DNA from: Yinghuangia sp045039925 | Lineage (GTDB): Bacteria; Actinomycetota; Actinomycetes; Streptomycetales; Streptomycetaceae | Reading direction: 5' to 3' | DNA: 64,000 nt | Assembly: GCA_045039925.1 (NCBI GenBank) | Contig: CP108400.1 | Location: 4,898,001 to 4,962,000 of the forward strand | Part shown: positions 51,597-59,864 of the stretch, piece after piece | How positions within the stretch are numbered: position 1 is the stretch's first letter | How the letters are laid out: each line of letters begins with the position of its first letter | The notes under the pieces: model-generated | Told to the model about the DNA's origin: nothing | Databases searched by the model: none | The model's input: the letters and a program-made list of their open reading frames with translations, nothing else | Translations under genes and position numbers: made by a program

Positions 51597-51917
51597 ATGG
51601 CACTGCCCACGCTCACCCCCGAGGCCCGTCAAGCGGCTCTCACGAAGGCGGCCGCGGTCCGCCGCGAACGCGCCGCGGTCCTCTCCGAGTTCAGGGAAGG
51701 CAGTCTGACCTTGGCCGCGCTGCTCGGCCGCAGGGACCGGGTAGCCGGCAAGATCCCGGTACGCCAAGTACTCGAGGCGCTGCCCGGCGTCGGCAAGATC
51801 CGCGCCGCACGCCTCCTGCTCGACCTGGACATCGCGGAGAACCGCAGACTCCAAGGCCTGGGGCCGCGCCAACGCGACCGGCTCCTCCGACTGTCCCCGT
51901 CCCCGCCCACGGCCTGA
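51597..51917 (+). CDS. Actinobacterial integration host factor-like protein (paralogue)
   Basis: Nucleoid protein of 106 residues of the mIHF/sIHF family. MALPTLTPEARQAALTKAAA, the helix-hairpin-helix region LEALPGVGKIRAARLLLDLD, and RRLQGLGPRQRDRLL agree with the family. The usual core gene sits beside gmk/rpoZ, so this is probably a second copy, and it diverges from the remembered core protein in the middle segment (LTLAALLGRRDRVAGKI). GAGGAG is 6 bp before the ATG. It could shape DNA for the stress cluster. Confidence 0.85.
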   Translation: MALPTLTPEARQAALTKAAAVRRERAAVLSEFREGSLTLAALLGRRDRVAGKIPVRQVLEALPGVGKIRAARLLLDLDIAENRRLQGLGPRQRDRLLRLSPSPPTA

Positions 51918-52071
51918 CAACCCGTCAAGCCGCGCTTGAACGACCGAAGTCAGTCGACGGAGACTGCGGTGGGTCCTGCCGGCGATCGGCGAACACGCGG
52001 TCCCGCGTCTTGGCTTCTCGAAATGCGCGGGCAGGGTGACGGGGTTCGCACAATGGTGCCGCGTCGAGGAC

Positions 52072-52323
52072 TATGCTCGGGTACGGACGTCCCAGACCCC
52101 GACGGCACACTGGCACCGACACGGATGCCTTCAGGGAGCGGATAGTTCGTCCGACGCCCGGGCGCATCCCCGAGGGAGATCGACCGCGTCCGAGCCCTGG
52201 ACCTCCGGCTGCCTGACCGGCCCTTCGCCCGCCGAACGCACCTCACCACCGGGAACCATGCCCGCGGAGCCGACAACCGACTCGCGGGCGGCCTACCCGG
52301 TCGGCTCTCGGATCCGAGGCGCC
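52072..52323 (+). promoter_or_regulatory. Promoter and conserved 5' leader of STAS gene 2
   Basis: TATGCT (52072-52077), a 6-bp gap, then the 27-bp block 52084-52110 identical to the one before STAS gene 1. The block ends 214 bp before the ATG (219 bp in copy 1). Patchy similarity continues to GAGGCGCCATG. The 406-bp gap 51918-52323 contains no supported ORF. Confidence 0.65.
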
Positions 52324-52944
52324 ATGCCCAACAGCCGGCCCGTCCCCCTCCACCTGACCATCTACCGGTGCGACACCACTGCCGGGGCCCTGCTCACCCT
52401 CCAGGGCGAAATCGACCTCGCCACCGAGCCGCAGCTGCGCGGCTCGATGACACGCTGCCTGACCGACGGCCACTCCGCCATCGATGTGGACCTGTCCGAC
52501 GTGACCTTCCGCGACAGCGGCGGCCTGCACGTCTTCCTCGACATCTCCCGAGACGCCGCCAAAGCCGGCGGCTACCTGCGGCTGCACAACCCGAACCCGA
52601 TCGTGGCCCGGCTCCTCACCCTCACCGGAACCGGCACCCTCGTCCTCGGCCTCCCCACCCATCCGTCGCCTCCGAAACGCACCATCAGGGTCGCCGCACC
52701 GGTCCCCGGCTCCACCGAGACAGGACAGGTCATCCTCTTCGCCAGAACCGCCGCCAATGCGGCCGCGGCAACCGCACACCCGCAGGCGGCGCACCGCACG
52801 CGCGCCGGTCGGGTCCGCGGCTGGCTGAGCGGCGACCGGGTACGCGAGGCATTGCTGGGCAACTCCCGGGCATCGCTCGGCTCCGCACTGGTGAGCCAGG
52901 CCCAGCGAGCCACCCACGAGGTCACCCAGGCATGGCGGGGGTAG
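52324..52944 (+). CDS. STAS-domain anti-sigma factor antagonist (copy 2, extended)
   Basis: Paralogue of the 47068 protein with an extra C-terminal region, 206 residues in all. STAS core: GALLTLQGEIDLATEPQLRG and VDLSDVTFRDSGGLHVFLDI; the conserved phosphorylation Ser65 is kept even though the next residue is Gly instead of Ser. Residues about 120-206 are Ala/Arg-rich with GRVRGWLSGDRVREALLGNS and look helical; no family is known for this tail. Likely first gene of an operon with the two GAF-ANTAR genes. Confidence 0.88.
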   Translation: MPNSRPVPLHLTIYRCDTTAGALLTLQGEIDLATEPQLRGSMTRCLTDGHSAIDVDLSDVTFRDSGGLHVFLDISRDAAKAGGYLRLHNPNPIVARLLTLTGTGTLVLGLPTHPSPPKRTIRVAAPVPGSTETGQVILFARTAANAAAATAHPQAAHRTRAGRVRGWLSGDRVREALLGNSRASLGSALVSQAQRATHEVTQAWRG

Positions 52945-53020
52945 GCATGGCGCGACGTCGGCCCGGCCGTACGCAACGGCCGTGTACGACACGTGCATCT
53001 CGCCGCAGCAGGTGCCGTCC

Positions 53021-53797
53021 GTGAACGCCGTCGCCCGTTCGGCGCGCATCCGGGTCCTGGTGGCGGAACACGCCGCCCGGCGCCGAGCGCGGGTCGGCGT
53101 ACTGGACGTGTGCACCGCCGCCGTCGCGGCACTCCCCGTCCAGGGCGCCGGGGTGTCCGCGATGTCGCCGACCACGAGCAGCCACCCGCTGTGCAGCACC
53201 GACGACATCAGCGAGCAACTGGAGGAGTTGCAGCTCACCCTCGGCGAAGGCCCCTGCGTGGACGCCTTCGCCCAAGGCACCGCCGTCCTGGCGGGGGACC
53301 TGCGCGCAAACGACGTCCTGGACCGGTGGCCGGTGTTCGCACCCGCCGCGACCCAGGCCGGCGCGGGCGCGGTCTTCGCGTTCCCTCTGCAGGTCGGTGC
53401 CATCAGCCCCGGCGTCCTGGACCTGTACGCCCACCACTCCGGTGACCTGGACCCCGAACACCTCGCCGACGCACTGGTCTTCGCCGACACCGCGGCCCTC
53501 GTCCTGCTCGGGACACCCCTCGCCGGACCGGGCGCACCGGTCGAACCCGACGACGACGGAACCCCGGATGCGGACCCCGTCGATCTGGGCGGCTACCGCG
53601 CCGAGATCGACCAGGCCACCGGGATGCTCACCGAACAACTCGGCGTCGGGATCGACGAGGCCTTCATCCGGCTGCGCGCCCACGCGTACGCTCACGAGCG
53701 ACGACTCGCCGACGTGGCACGCGACGTCGTGGCCCGCACTCTGCGCTTCACCCCGGAGTCCACCGGAAATCGGGAGGCAACCCGCGATGACACCTGA
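53021..53797 (+). CDS. GAF-ANTAR regulator 1
   Basis: RNA-binding antiterminator-type protein of about 258 residues. The GAF domain (about 25-165) contains QLTLGEGPCVDAFAQGTAVL and DRWPVFAPAA; the C-terminal ANTAR domain is IDQATGMLTEQLGVGIDEAF followed by IRLRAHAYAHERRLADVARD. ANTAR proteins bind paired stem-loops in nascent RNA. GTG 53021 was chosen; an upstream GTG at 52982 is possible. It lies 76 bp after STAS gene 2. Confidence 0.88.
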   Translation: MNAVARSARIRVLVAEHAARRRARVGVLDVCTAAVAALPVQGAGVSAMSPTTSSHPLCSTDDISEQLEELQLTLGEGPCVDAFAQGTAVLAGDLRANDVLDRWPVFAPAATQAGAGAVFAFPLQVGAISPGVLDLYAHHSGDLDPEHLADALVFADTAALVLLGTPLAGPGAPVEPDDDGTPDADPVDLGGYRAEIDQATGMLTEQLGVGIDEAFIRLRAHAYAHERRLADVARDVVARTLRFTPESTGNREATRDDT

Positions 53798-53874
53798 CGA
53801 CTCGCCGATCGCCGGCCCCACCAGACACCCGCGTCCCCGGACGACGGGAACAATCACCGCTGAGAGCGATCCCG

Positions 53875-54591
53875 ATGGATGAACGACTTCTGGCCCAGAC
53901 CTTCGTCGAACTCGCCGACAACCTGGTCGCCGATTTCGACCTCATCGACTTCCTGCGCCTGCTCACGGACCGCTGCGTCGGCATGCTCGGCGTGAGCGCG
54001 GCCGGCGTTCTGCTCGCCGATCCGAACGGCGACCTGCGGGTGATGGCCGCCTCCGACGAACGCGTACGCCTCCTCGAACTGTTCCAGCTCCAGAACGACG
54101 AAGGCCCCTGCCTGGAGTGCTATCGCACCGGGGCACCCGTCACCGTCGCCGACCTCGCGACACAGGCCGACCGTTGGCCGCGCTTCGTCACCGAGGCCCG
54201 ACGCAGCGGCTACACCGCCGTCCAGGCCCTCCCGATGCGACTGCGCCACGAAGTCGTCGGCGCCCTCAACCTCTTCCGCACCACGCCCGGCGAATTCGAC
54301 ACGGTCGACACGCAGATCGCCCAGGCCCTCGCCGACGTCGCCACCATCAGCCTCCTGCAGCAACGCTCCACCCACCGCAGCGACGTCCTCAACGAACAAC
54401 TCCAGAACGCGCTGAGCAGCCGCGTCCTGATCGAACAGGCCAAGGGCAAACTCGCCGAACGCCACAACATCGACATGGAACAGGCCTTCACCACACTGCG
54501 CGGCTACGCCCGCTCCCACAACCGCCGCCTCTCCGACGTCGCCCGGGCCTTCATCGACGGCACCGAGACCCTCACCACCCCGGAGCGCTGA
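53875..54591 (+). CDS. GAF-ANTAR regulator 2
   Basis: Protein of 238 residues. The GAF domain contains MLGVSAAGVLLADPNGDLRV, LFQLQNDEGPCLECYRTGAP and WPRFVTEARRSGYTAVQALP; ANTAR is SRVLIEQAKGKLAERHNIDM followed by EQAFTTLRGYARSHNRRLSD. It resembles the commonest Streptomyces GAF-ANTAR type. Same direction as GAF-ANTAR 1, 77 bp away, so probably one transcript. Confidence 0.92.
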   Translation: MDERLLAQTFVELADNLVADFDLIDFLRLLTDRCVGMLGVSAAGVLLADPNGDLRVMAASDERVRLLELFQLQNDEGPCLECYRTGAPVTVADLATQADRWPRFVTEARRSGYTAVQALPMRLRHEVVGALNLFRTTPGEFDTVDTQIAQALADVATISLLQQRSTHRSDVLNEQLQNALSSRVLIEQAKGKLAERHNIDMEQAFTTLRGYARSHNRRLSDVARAFIDGTETLTTPER

Positions 54592-54754
54592 CCGGGGCAG
54601 GATTGTGTACGCCGTCGTCGTCCCCTGGTCGACCGTGCAGTGCCTCGTTGGCCGCCCAGTCGCCGCCACGGCCGCACGGAGACAGCGGCCGATGGCGCTC
54701 CCCCACGCCCGGACTCTGGTTGCGCCGCACCCTCAAGTCTGAGACAGTCACAAA

Positions 54755-54775
54755 ATTACTAATCTAATTAGCAAT
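54755..54775. promoter_or_regulatory. MarR operator before the MMPL gene
   Basis: ATTACTAAT-N4-TTAGCAAT, a 21-bp imperfect palindrome 14 bp before the GTG. TAATCT inside it may be the -10 box. The same motif precedes the marR gene. Confidence 0.7.
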
Positions 54776-54789
54776 CTTGTGAGGCTTCC

Positions 54790-56904
54790 GTGCCGCCCTC
54801 GAAGCTCTTGAACGCGCCGACCCGCCCGCGTGTACTCGCGATCACGGTCCTGCTGCTGACGCTGGCTTTCGTCGGGGCTGTCTTCGCACTCGGTCCCTCG
54901 GAGGCGAACACCCCCGGTGCGGACCGGGCCAACCTGCCCGCGTCCTCGCAGTCCGCCAAGGCCGCGGACATCGTCGACGGGCTGGACAGCGGCGGCCGGA
55001 CGCCGGTGCTCGTCGTCTACAGCCGCACCGACGGCGCCGCACTCACCGAGGCCGACCGGGCGGTGGTCGCCGGCCGGGCCGCGCCGCTCGGCGTCACCGG
55101 CCTGGACGGCGTCCCGTCCGAGGTGATGTTCGACCCCAAGGGCACCGTCGCCACCGTGCAGGTGCCGGTCTCGGACAGGCTGGAGGGCAAGGAGAACGAC
55201 AAGGCCGTCGCGCACGTGCGCGAGGTCGCGTCCGACGGCGTGCACAAGCCGCTGCGGGCCCAGGTCACCGGCGGCCCGGCGGTCTCCGCGGACCTGAGCA
55301 AGGTGTTCGACGGCGCGGACACCACGCTGTTGCTGGTCACCGGTCTGGTGGTCGCCCTGCTGCTGCTGGTGACGTACCGCAGTCCGGTGCTGTGGCTGGT
55401 GCCGCTGATCGTCGTGGGGGTCGGCGACCGGCTGGCCACCGTGGTCGTGGGCGCGCTCGCGCCGAAGGTCGATGTGGCGGTGGACAGTTCGGCGGCGGGC
55501 ATTTTGTCGGTGCTGGTGTTCGGCGCGGGCACCAACTACGCCCTGCTGCTGGTCTCCCGATACCGCGACGAACTGCGGGTGGAGGAGGACCGGTTCACGG
55601 CGATGCGGCGTGCACTGCGCGGTGTCGCACCCGCTGTGCTGGCGAGCGGCAGCACCGTGGTGCTGAGCCTGCTCACCCTCCTGGCCGCCGAGCTGACGGT
55701 CAACCGAGGACTCGGTTTCGCGGGCGCGTGCGGGATCGTCATCGCGATGTTCTTCGGTCTCGTCGTGCTGCCCGCGGCGCTGGTGCTGCCAGGCCGCCGA
55801 CTGTTCTGGCCGCTGATCCCACGGGTCGGCGACCCGGTCGCCGCGGACCGCGACGGGGTGTGGACGAGGCTGGGCCGGGCCGTCTCGGCGCGTCCGGTCC
55901 TCGTGAGCGTGGGCGCGACGGCGGTCCTCGCGGCACTGGCGTGCGGACTGTTCGGCACGTCCGTGGGCCTGTCGCAGAACGAGCTGTTCCGCAAGACACC
56001 CGAGAGCGTCCTGGGCGCGCGGACACTGGAGTCGGTGCTGCCGACCGGGGCCACCCAGCCGCTGACGGTGGTGTCCTCGGCCGAAGCGGGGGCGCAGGTC
56101 GCGCAGGCGGCCGACGGCGTCGAGGGCGTCTCGTCGGTTGCGCCCGGCACCACGTCAGGGCAGTACACGGTCACCGACGTGATCCTGGACGCCGCACCGG
56201 GAAGCAGCCGGTCCGACGCCACGCTGGTGCGCCTGCGCCAGGCCCTCGCCGACGTCCCGAACGCGCATGCCCTGGTAGGCGGGACCACCGCGGGCGAGTA
56301 CGACGTCGCCAAGGCCACCAACCGTGACACCCGCATCATCGTGCCGCTGGTCCTGGCCATCGTGTTCGGCGTCCTGGTGCTGCTGCTCCGGGCTCTGGTG
56401 GCACCGGTCCTGCTCGTGCTCACCGTGGTGGCGACGTACTTCTCCGCGCTGGGCGCGGCCGAGGTGGTGTTCAGCACCGTGTACGACTTCCCCGCGCTGG
56501 ACGACAACGTCCCGCTGCTGTCGTTCCTGTTCCTGGTCGCGCTCGGCGTCGACTACAACATCTTCCTGATCGCCCGCACCCGCGAGGACACCGTCGCCGG
56601 GCACGACACCCGGGCGGCGGTCCTGCGGGCCCTGGCGTCCACCGGCGGTGTCATCACCAGTGCGGGCATCCTGCTGGCCGCGGTGTTCGCGGTCCTGGGC
56701 GTGCTGCCGATGATCACCCTGACGCAGATCGGCGTCATCGTGGGTGCGGGCGTCCTGCTCGACACACTGATCGTCCGAACGGTGCTGGTCCCCGCACTCG
56801 TGGTGCTGACCGGCCGGCGGTTCTGGTGGCCGGGGCGACCGGAGGAATCGCAGGACCGCACCGGGGAGTCCGAGGCGAAGCCGCTGGCCCACAGCGTGGG
56901 CTGA
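54790..56904 (+). CDS. MMPL-family RND transporter
   Basis: Exporter of 704 residues with the duplicated MMPL fold: N-terminal helix (RVLAITVLLLTLAFVGAVFA), extracytoplasmic loop, helix bundle, second loop and bundle. The second-half relay Asp588-Tyr is normal (ALGVDYNIFLIAR). In the first half the usual Asp is Asn249 (GAGTNYALLLVSRY). GTG 54790 has GAGG upstream. The operator shared with the downstream marR gene suggests control by it. Substrate unknown. Confidence 0.92.
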   Translation: MPPSKLLNAPTRPRVLAITVLLLTLAFVGAVFALGPSEANTPGADRANLPASSQSAKAADIVDGLDSGGRTPVLVVYSRTDGAALTEADRAVVAGRAAPLGVTGLDGVPSEVMFDPKGTVATVQVPVSDRLEGKENDKAVAHVREVASDGVHKPLRAQVTGGPAVSADLSKVFDGADTTLLLVTGLVVALLLLVTYRSPVLWLVPLIVVGVGDRLATVVVGALAPKVDVAVDSSAAGILSVLVFGAGTNYALLLVSRYRDELRVEEDRFTAMRRALRGVAPAVLASGSTVVLSLLTLLAAELTVNRGLGFAGACGIVIAMFFGLVVLPAALVLPGRRLFWPLIPRVGDPVAADRDGVWTRLGRAVSARPVLVSVGATAVLAALACGLFGTSVGLSQNELFRKTPESVLGARTLESVLPTGATQPLTVVSSAEAGAQVAQAADGVEGVSSVAPGTTSGQYTVTDVILDAAPGSSRSDATLVRLRQALADVPNAHALVGGTTAGEYDVAKATNRDTRIIVPLVLAIVFGVLVLLLRALVAPVLLVLTVVATYFSALGAAEVVFSTVYDFPALDDNVPLLSFLFLVALGVDYNIFLIARTREDTVAGHDTRAAVLRALASTGGVITSAGILLAAVFAVLGVLPMITLTQIGVIVGAGVLLDTLIVRTVLVPALVVLTGRRFWWPGRPEESQDRTGESEAKPLAHSVG

Positions 56905-56977
56905 CACCCGAAGACGGTGGAACAGCGCGATGCCGCCGAGCCCGACCGCGGGGGCCGTATCAAATTCCACCTCATTG

Positions 56978-56998
56978 ATTACCAATATTCTTAGCAAT
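56978..56998. promoter_or_regulatory. MarR autoregulatory operator
   Basis: ATTACCAAT-N4-TTAGCAAT, same length and half-sites as the operator at 54755. It covers the -35/spacer region of a promoter whose -10 candidate TATTCT (57007-57012) lies 7 bp before the marR ATG. An extra perfect palindrome GCAATATTGC overlaps it (56994-57003). Confidence 0.7.
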
Positions 56999-57019
56999 AT
57001 TGCGAGTATTCTAAGGGGC

Positions 57020-57544
57020 ATGAATGTCAAACGGGCCGACGTCGACGGGACCGCGAAGGGCCGCCAGCCGACCCCCGGGCACAAGGGTGCCGCGAATCCA
57101 CGCCGGGGTGCGGGGCAGTACGGGGACATCCGCGACGAACTGCGCACTCTGACGCTGCGCCAGCAGCGGTTCGAGCGCTACCTGAGCCGACAGATGCAGG
57201 TGGACGCCGCCGGGCTCGCCGTCATGGACCACCTCCTCGAACACGGGCCGACCACCCCGACCGAACTGGCCCGCCGCCTGGACGCCTCCACCGCGGCGAC
57301 CACCCTGGTCATCGACCGGCTCGTCGCAGGCGGCCATGCCGGCCGCGCACCGCACCCCACCGACCGCCGCAAAGTCGTCGTCTCACCCGCGGACCACTGG
57401 GAAGCCTCCGCCTTCGAGCACGTCGCCCCGCTCATCCACGGCGTCAACGACGCCGTCGAAGCCCTCTCCGACAAGGAACGCGCCACGGTGGCGGCGTTCC
57501 TGGGCCGCGTCATCAAGGCCTACGACGACGCAACCCGCCCCTGA
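57020..57544 (+). CDS. MarR-family regulator
   Basis: Winged-helix repressor of 174 residues. The DNA-binding region is GLAVMDHLLEHGPTTPTELA followed by RRLDASTAATTLVIDRLVAG, with wing PHPTDRRKVVVSPAD. The N-terminal 40 residues are basic and variable. Position, operator pair and orientation point to the MMPL exporter as target and to autoregulation. The ATG lies close to the -10 box, so the mRNA may be leaderless. Confidence 0.9.
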   Translation: MNVKRADVDGTAKGRQPTPGHKGAANPRRGAGQYGDIRDELRTLTLRQQRFERYLSRQMQVDAAGLAVMDHLLEHGPTTPTELARRLDASTAATTLVIDRLVAGGHAGRAPHPTDRRKVVVSPADHWEASAFEHVAPLIHGVNDAVEALSDKERATVAAFLGRVIKAYDDATRP

Positions 57545-57546
57545 CC

Positions 57547-57684
57547 CTCAAGTTGGACGAAGCGGACGTGCTGGGCTGGGACCAGGTGACGTTCCTGCGC
57601 AAGGCCACCGACCGCGAGCCGTTGACCGGCGCGGAGACCGCCGAGGTGGAGCGTGCGGGCATCCGCCGGCTGTCGCTGGGCTGA
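57547..57684 (+). pseudogene. Orphan C-terminal coding fragment
   Basis: The frame LKLDEADVLGWDQVTFLRKA then TDREPLTGAETAEVERAGIR and a stop has good coding bias but no start codon other than a TTG (57553) without ribosome binding site. It reads like the end of an enzyme whose upstream part is gone. I do not recognise the parent protein. Confidence 0.35.
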
Positions 57685-57766
57685 CGGTCTTCAGGACCGC
57701 ACATATTTCCTCAGCGCCTGTGCGAACGGCCGCTCGACGCTCACGGATCCGCTGGTCTCCGATGCG

Positions 57767-58408
57767 TCACTGCTCGCGTAGGTAGGTGAGGACGGCCAGG
57801 ACTCGTCGGTGGCCTGCTTCGTCGGCCAGTAGACCGAGTTTGGTGAAGATGCTCCGGATGTGTTTGTGGATGGCGGCTTCGGTGACGTGCAGTTCGGCCG
57901 CGATGTCGCCGTTGCGGTGGCCCTGGGCCATCAGTTGGAGGACGTCGCGCTCGCGGGCGGTGAGGGCGGAGAGCGGGCTGCGGCTGCGGCGCATCAGGGT
58001 GGTCACGACCTCGGGGTCGATGACGGTCTCGCCCCTGGACACGCGGTCCATGGTGCGCAGGAAGTCCTCGACGGCGCCCACGCGTTCCTTGAGCAGGTAG
58101 CCGACCGCTCCGGCTCCGTCGGCCAGGAGGTCGCCGGCGTACTTGGTCTCCACGTGGGCCGAGAGCACGAGCATCGGGAAGCCGGGGCGCAGTGCTCGGA
58201 CCTGCATCGCGGCGCGCAGGCCCTCGTCGGTGTACGTCGGCGGCATCCGTACGTCGACGATGGCCAGCTCCGCGTCGAATTCCTCGATGGTCTCGTGCAG
58301 GCGGTCGGCGTCGGGACGCGCGGCGACCACCTCGATGCCCTCGGCGGACAGCAGCGCCGCAAGGCCTTCGCGCAGCAGCGTGTCGTCCTCGGCGATCACG
58401 ACTCGCAC
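57767..58408 (-). CDS. NarL/LuxR-type response regulator
   Basis: Response regulator of 213 residues. Receiver: acidic pair Asp8/Asp9, phosphorylated Asp52 in AIVDVRMPPTYTDEG, and Lys in GYLLKERVG. Output: LuxR HTH LTARERDVLQLMAQGHRNGD followed by IAAELHVTEAAIHKHIRSIF. The GTG start lies inside the end of the kinase gene (13-bp overlap), so the pair is co-translated. The divergent ABC transporter is the probable target. Confidence 0.93.
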   Translation of the reverse strand: MRVVIAEDDTLLREGLAALLSAEGIEVVAARPDADRLHETIEEFDAELAIVDVRMPPTYTDEGLRAAMQVRALRPGFPMLVLSAHVETKYAGDLLADGAGAVGYLLKERVGAVEDFLRTMDRVSRGETVIDPEVVTTLMRRSRSPLSALTARERDVLQLMAQGHRNGDIAAELHVTEAAIHKHIRSIFTKLGLLADEAGHRRVLAVLTYLREQ

Positions 58409-59631
58409 GGCAGCTCCATCCGTACCGATGTCGGCCCGCCCGGCGGGCTGGTGACCGTGACCGTGCCGCCGAGCGCCTCGATCCGGCTCTCGATTCCGGC
58501 CAGTCCGCTGCCCTTTGCCGGCGCGGCGCCGCCATGTCCGTTGTCGGTCACGGTGGTGATGACACGCATCTCGCCGTTGTCCTCCGTCCAGTTGAGGTGG
58601 ATGTCGCATTCGGTCGCGTTGCTGTGCTTGGCCACGTTGGTCAGTGCCTCGGCGACCGAGAAGTACAGGGCGGCGTCGACGGATGCCCCTGTCGGTGCCG
58701 GGGCGTCGACCCGCAGCCGGGCGGGAATCTGCATGCGGTCGGCGAGCAGTCCCAACGCCGGCACCAGGCCTTCCTCGGCGAGCGCCGGTGGATAGACGCC
58801 CTGGATGATGCGGCGCATTTCGGCCAGCGCGTCGCGGCTGGCGTCCTGCGCTTTCGCCAGGGCCGTCGCGACGTCGCCGGTTCCGGTGCTCAACTGCCGT
58901 TGCGCCGTGCCGATGAACATGGAGACGGCCACCAGCCGGTTCTGCGCCGCGTCGTGCAGGTCCCGCTCGATTCGGCGCAGTTCGGCGCTGTGCAGGTCGA
59001 CGGCCGAGCGTCGGCGCCGCTCCTCCATCCGCACACGGAGCCGCAGCTCCTGGTCGCGGGTCGGTGCGAGCAGCAGTTCGAGGAACCTCGCGTCGGCGGA
59101 ACGTACGGCGGGTACGGCGATCGACCACGCGGCGAGTCCGGCGAGCCCGATCAGGCCTGACGCCAGGGCGAGCCACCACGACGTGATCTCGAAGAGCTGG
59201 TCGGCAGGCTTGCCGTCCGGCATCGCCCACCAGTACGCCGGCAGCGCCAGCGCTTGCAGCGACACCACCGGCAGCAGGACAGCGACGACACCGAGCGGGA
59301 TCCCGACGACGATCCGCTGGAGCAGGGCGGCCAGGTCGCGGGGCAGTGTGCCGTCGGCGATGCGGTCGCGGGCGACGTCGCGCCCGGCGGCGGCAGGGCG
59401 CAGGTACGGGGATCCGATGCGCCGTCCCAGCGCCCTGCCGGTCCTGAGCCGTTCACGGTCGCACCAGCGCCGCAGCAGCCCGGATGCGGCACCGGTGAGC
59501 AGGAGCCCGACACCGACCACCGACAGCGCGGCCACCACCACGATGACCACGAGGACCAGCAGGCCGTACAGCCCGGAGACGGTACCGCCCGCCAGGTAGC
59601 GCACCGAACCGGCCAGCCGCCGGACCGACAT
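58396..59631 (-). CDS. DesK/NarX-type sensor histidine kinase
   Basis: Membrane kinase of 411 residues. Several TM helices (GLYGLLVLVVIVVVAALSVV, LGVVAVLLPVVSLQALALPA, LALASGLIGLAGLAAWSIAV) precede a HisKA_3 domain with His226 in RRIERDLHDAAQNRLVAV and a HATPase with ALTNVAKHSNA and GSGLAGIESRIEALGG. ATG 59631 was chosen; GTG 59679 would add 16 residues. The helical input suggests sensing in the membrane, as in antibiotic-responsive systems. Confidence 0.92.
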   Translation of the reverse strand: MSVRRLAGSVRYLAGGTVSGLYGLLVLVVIVVVAALSVVGVGLLLTGAASGLLRRWCDRERLRTGRALGRRIGSPYLRPAAAGRDVARDRIADGTLPRDLAALLQRIVVGIPLGVVAVLLPVVSLQALALPAYWWAMPDGKPADQLFEITSWWLALASGLIGLAGLAAWSIAVPAVRSADARFLELLLAPTRDQELRLRVRMEERRRRSAVDLHSAELRRIERDLHDAAQNRLVAVSMFIGTAQRQLSTGTGDVATALAKAQDASRDALAEMRRIIQGVYPPALAEEGLVPALGLLADRMQIPARLRVDAPAPTGASVDAALYFSVAEALTNVAKHSNATECDIHLNWTEDNGEMRVITTVTDNGHGGAAPAKGSGLAGIESRIEALGGTVTVTSPPGGPTSVRMELPCES

Positions 59632-59864
59632 GGCGTCTCTCGGCCGTTCGCCGGTGCCGGCCCCTCCCTTGGAACTCACCTGTTGGAGCCTACTTCCACC
59701 GCTGGTTCTCCGGCGGCGCACGTCGGGCCGCACATCGCGCTGCCTGTACGCCCGCCCGGCGGCAAGGTACAGCCGGCACCACCATGCGGGTGGGCGCCCG
59801 TACCACCGCAGGTCGGGTACGCGGGGGACTGTGTCGCGCAAGCCGCGAACCTACGGTCGAAAAC

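Noticed and set aside
52061..52084. Sigma-B-like promoter GCGT-N14-GGGTAC before STAS gene 2
   Set aside because: The loose consensus is met, but the otherwise matching leader of STAS gene 1 lacks GGGTAC, so the match is not supported by conservation.
46682..52167. Minus-strand frames in both STAS leaders sharing a CRRGLGRP peptide
   Set aside because: The similarity follows from the identical DNA block; the frames have no ribosome binding sites and differ around it.
52501..52530. Apparent loss of the STAS phosphorylation serine in copy 2 (DSGG instead of DSSG)
   Set aside because: Counting SpoIIAA residues shows the phosphorylated serine is the first one after Asp, which copy 2 retains.
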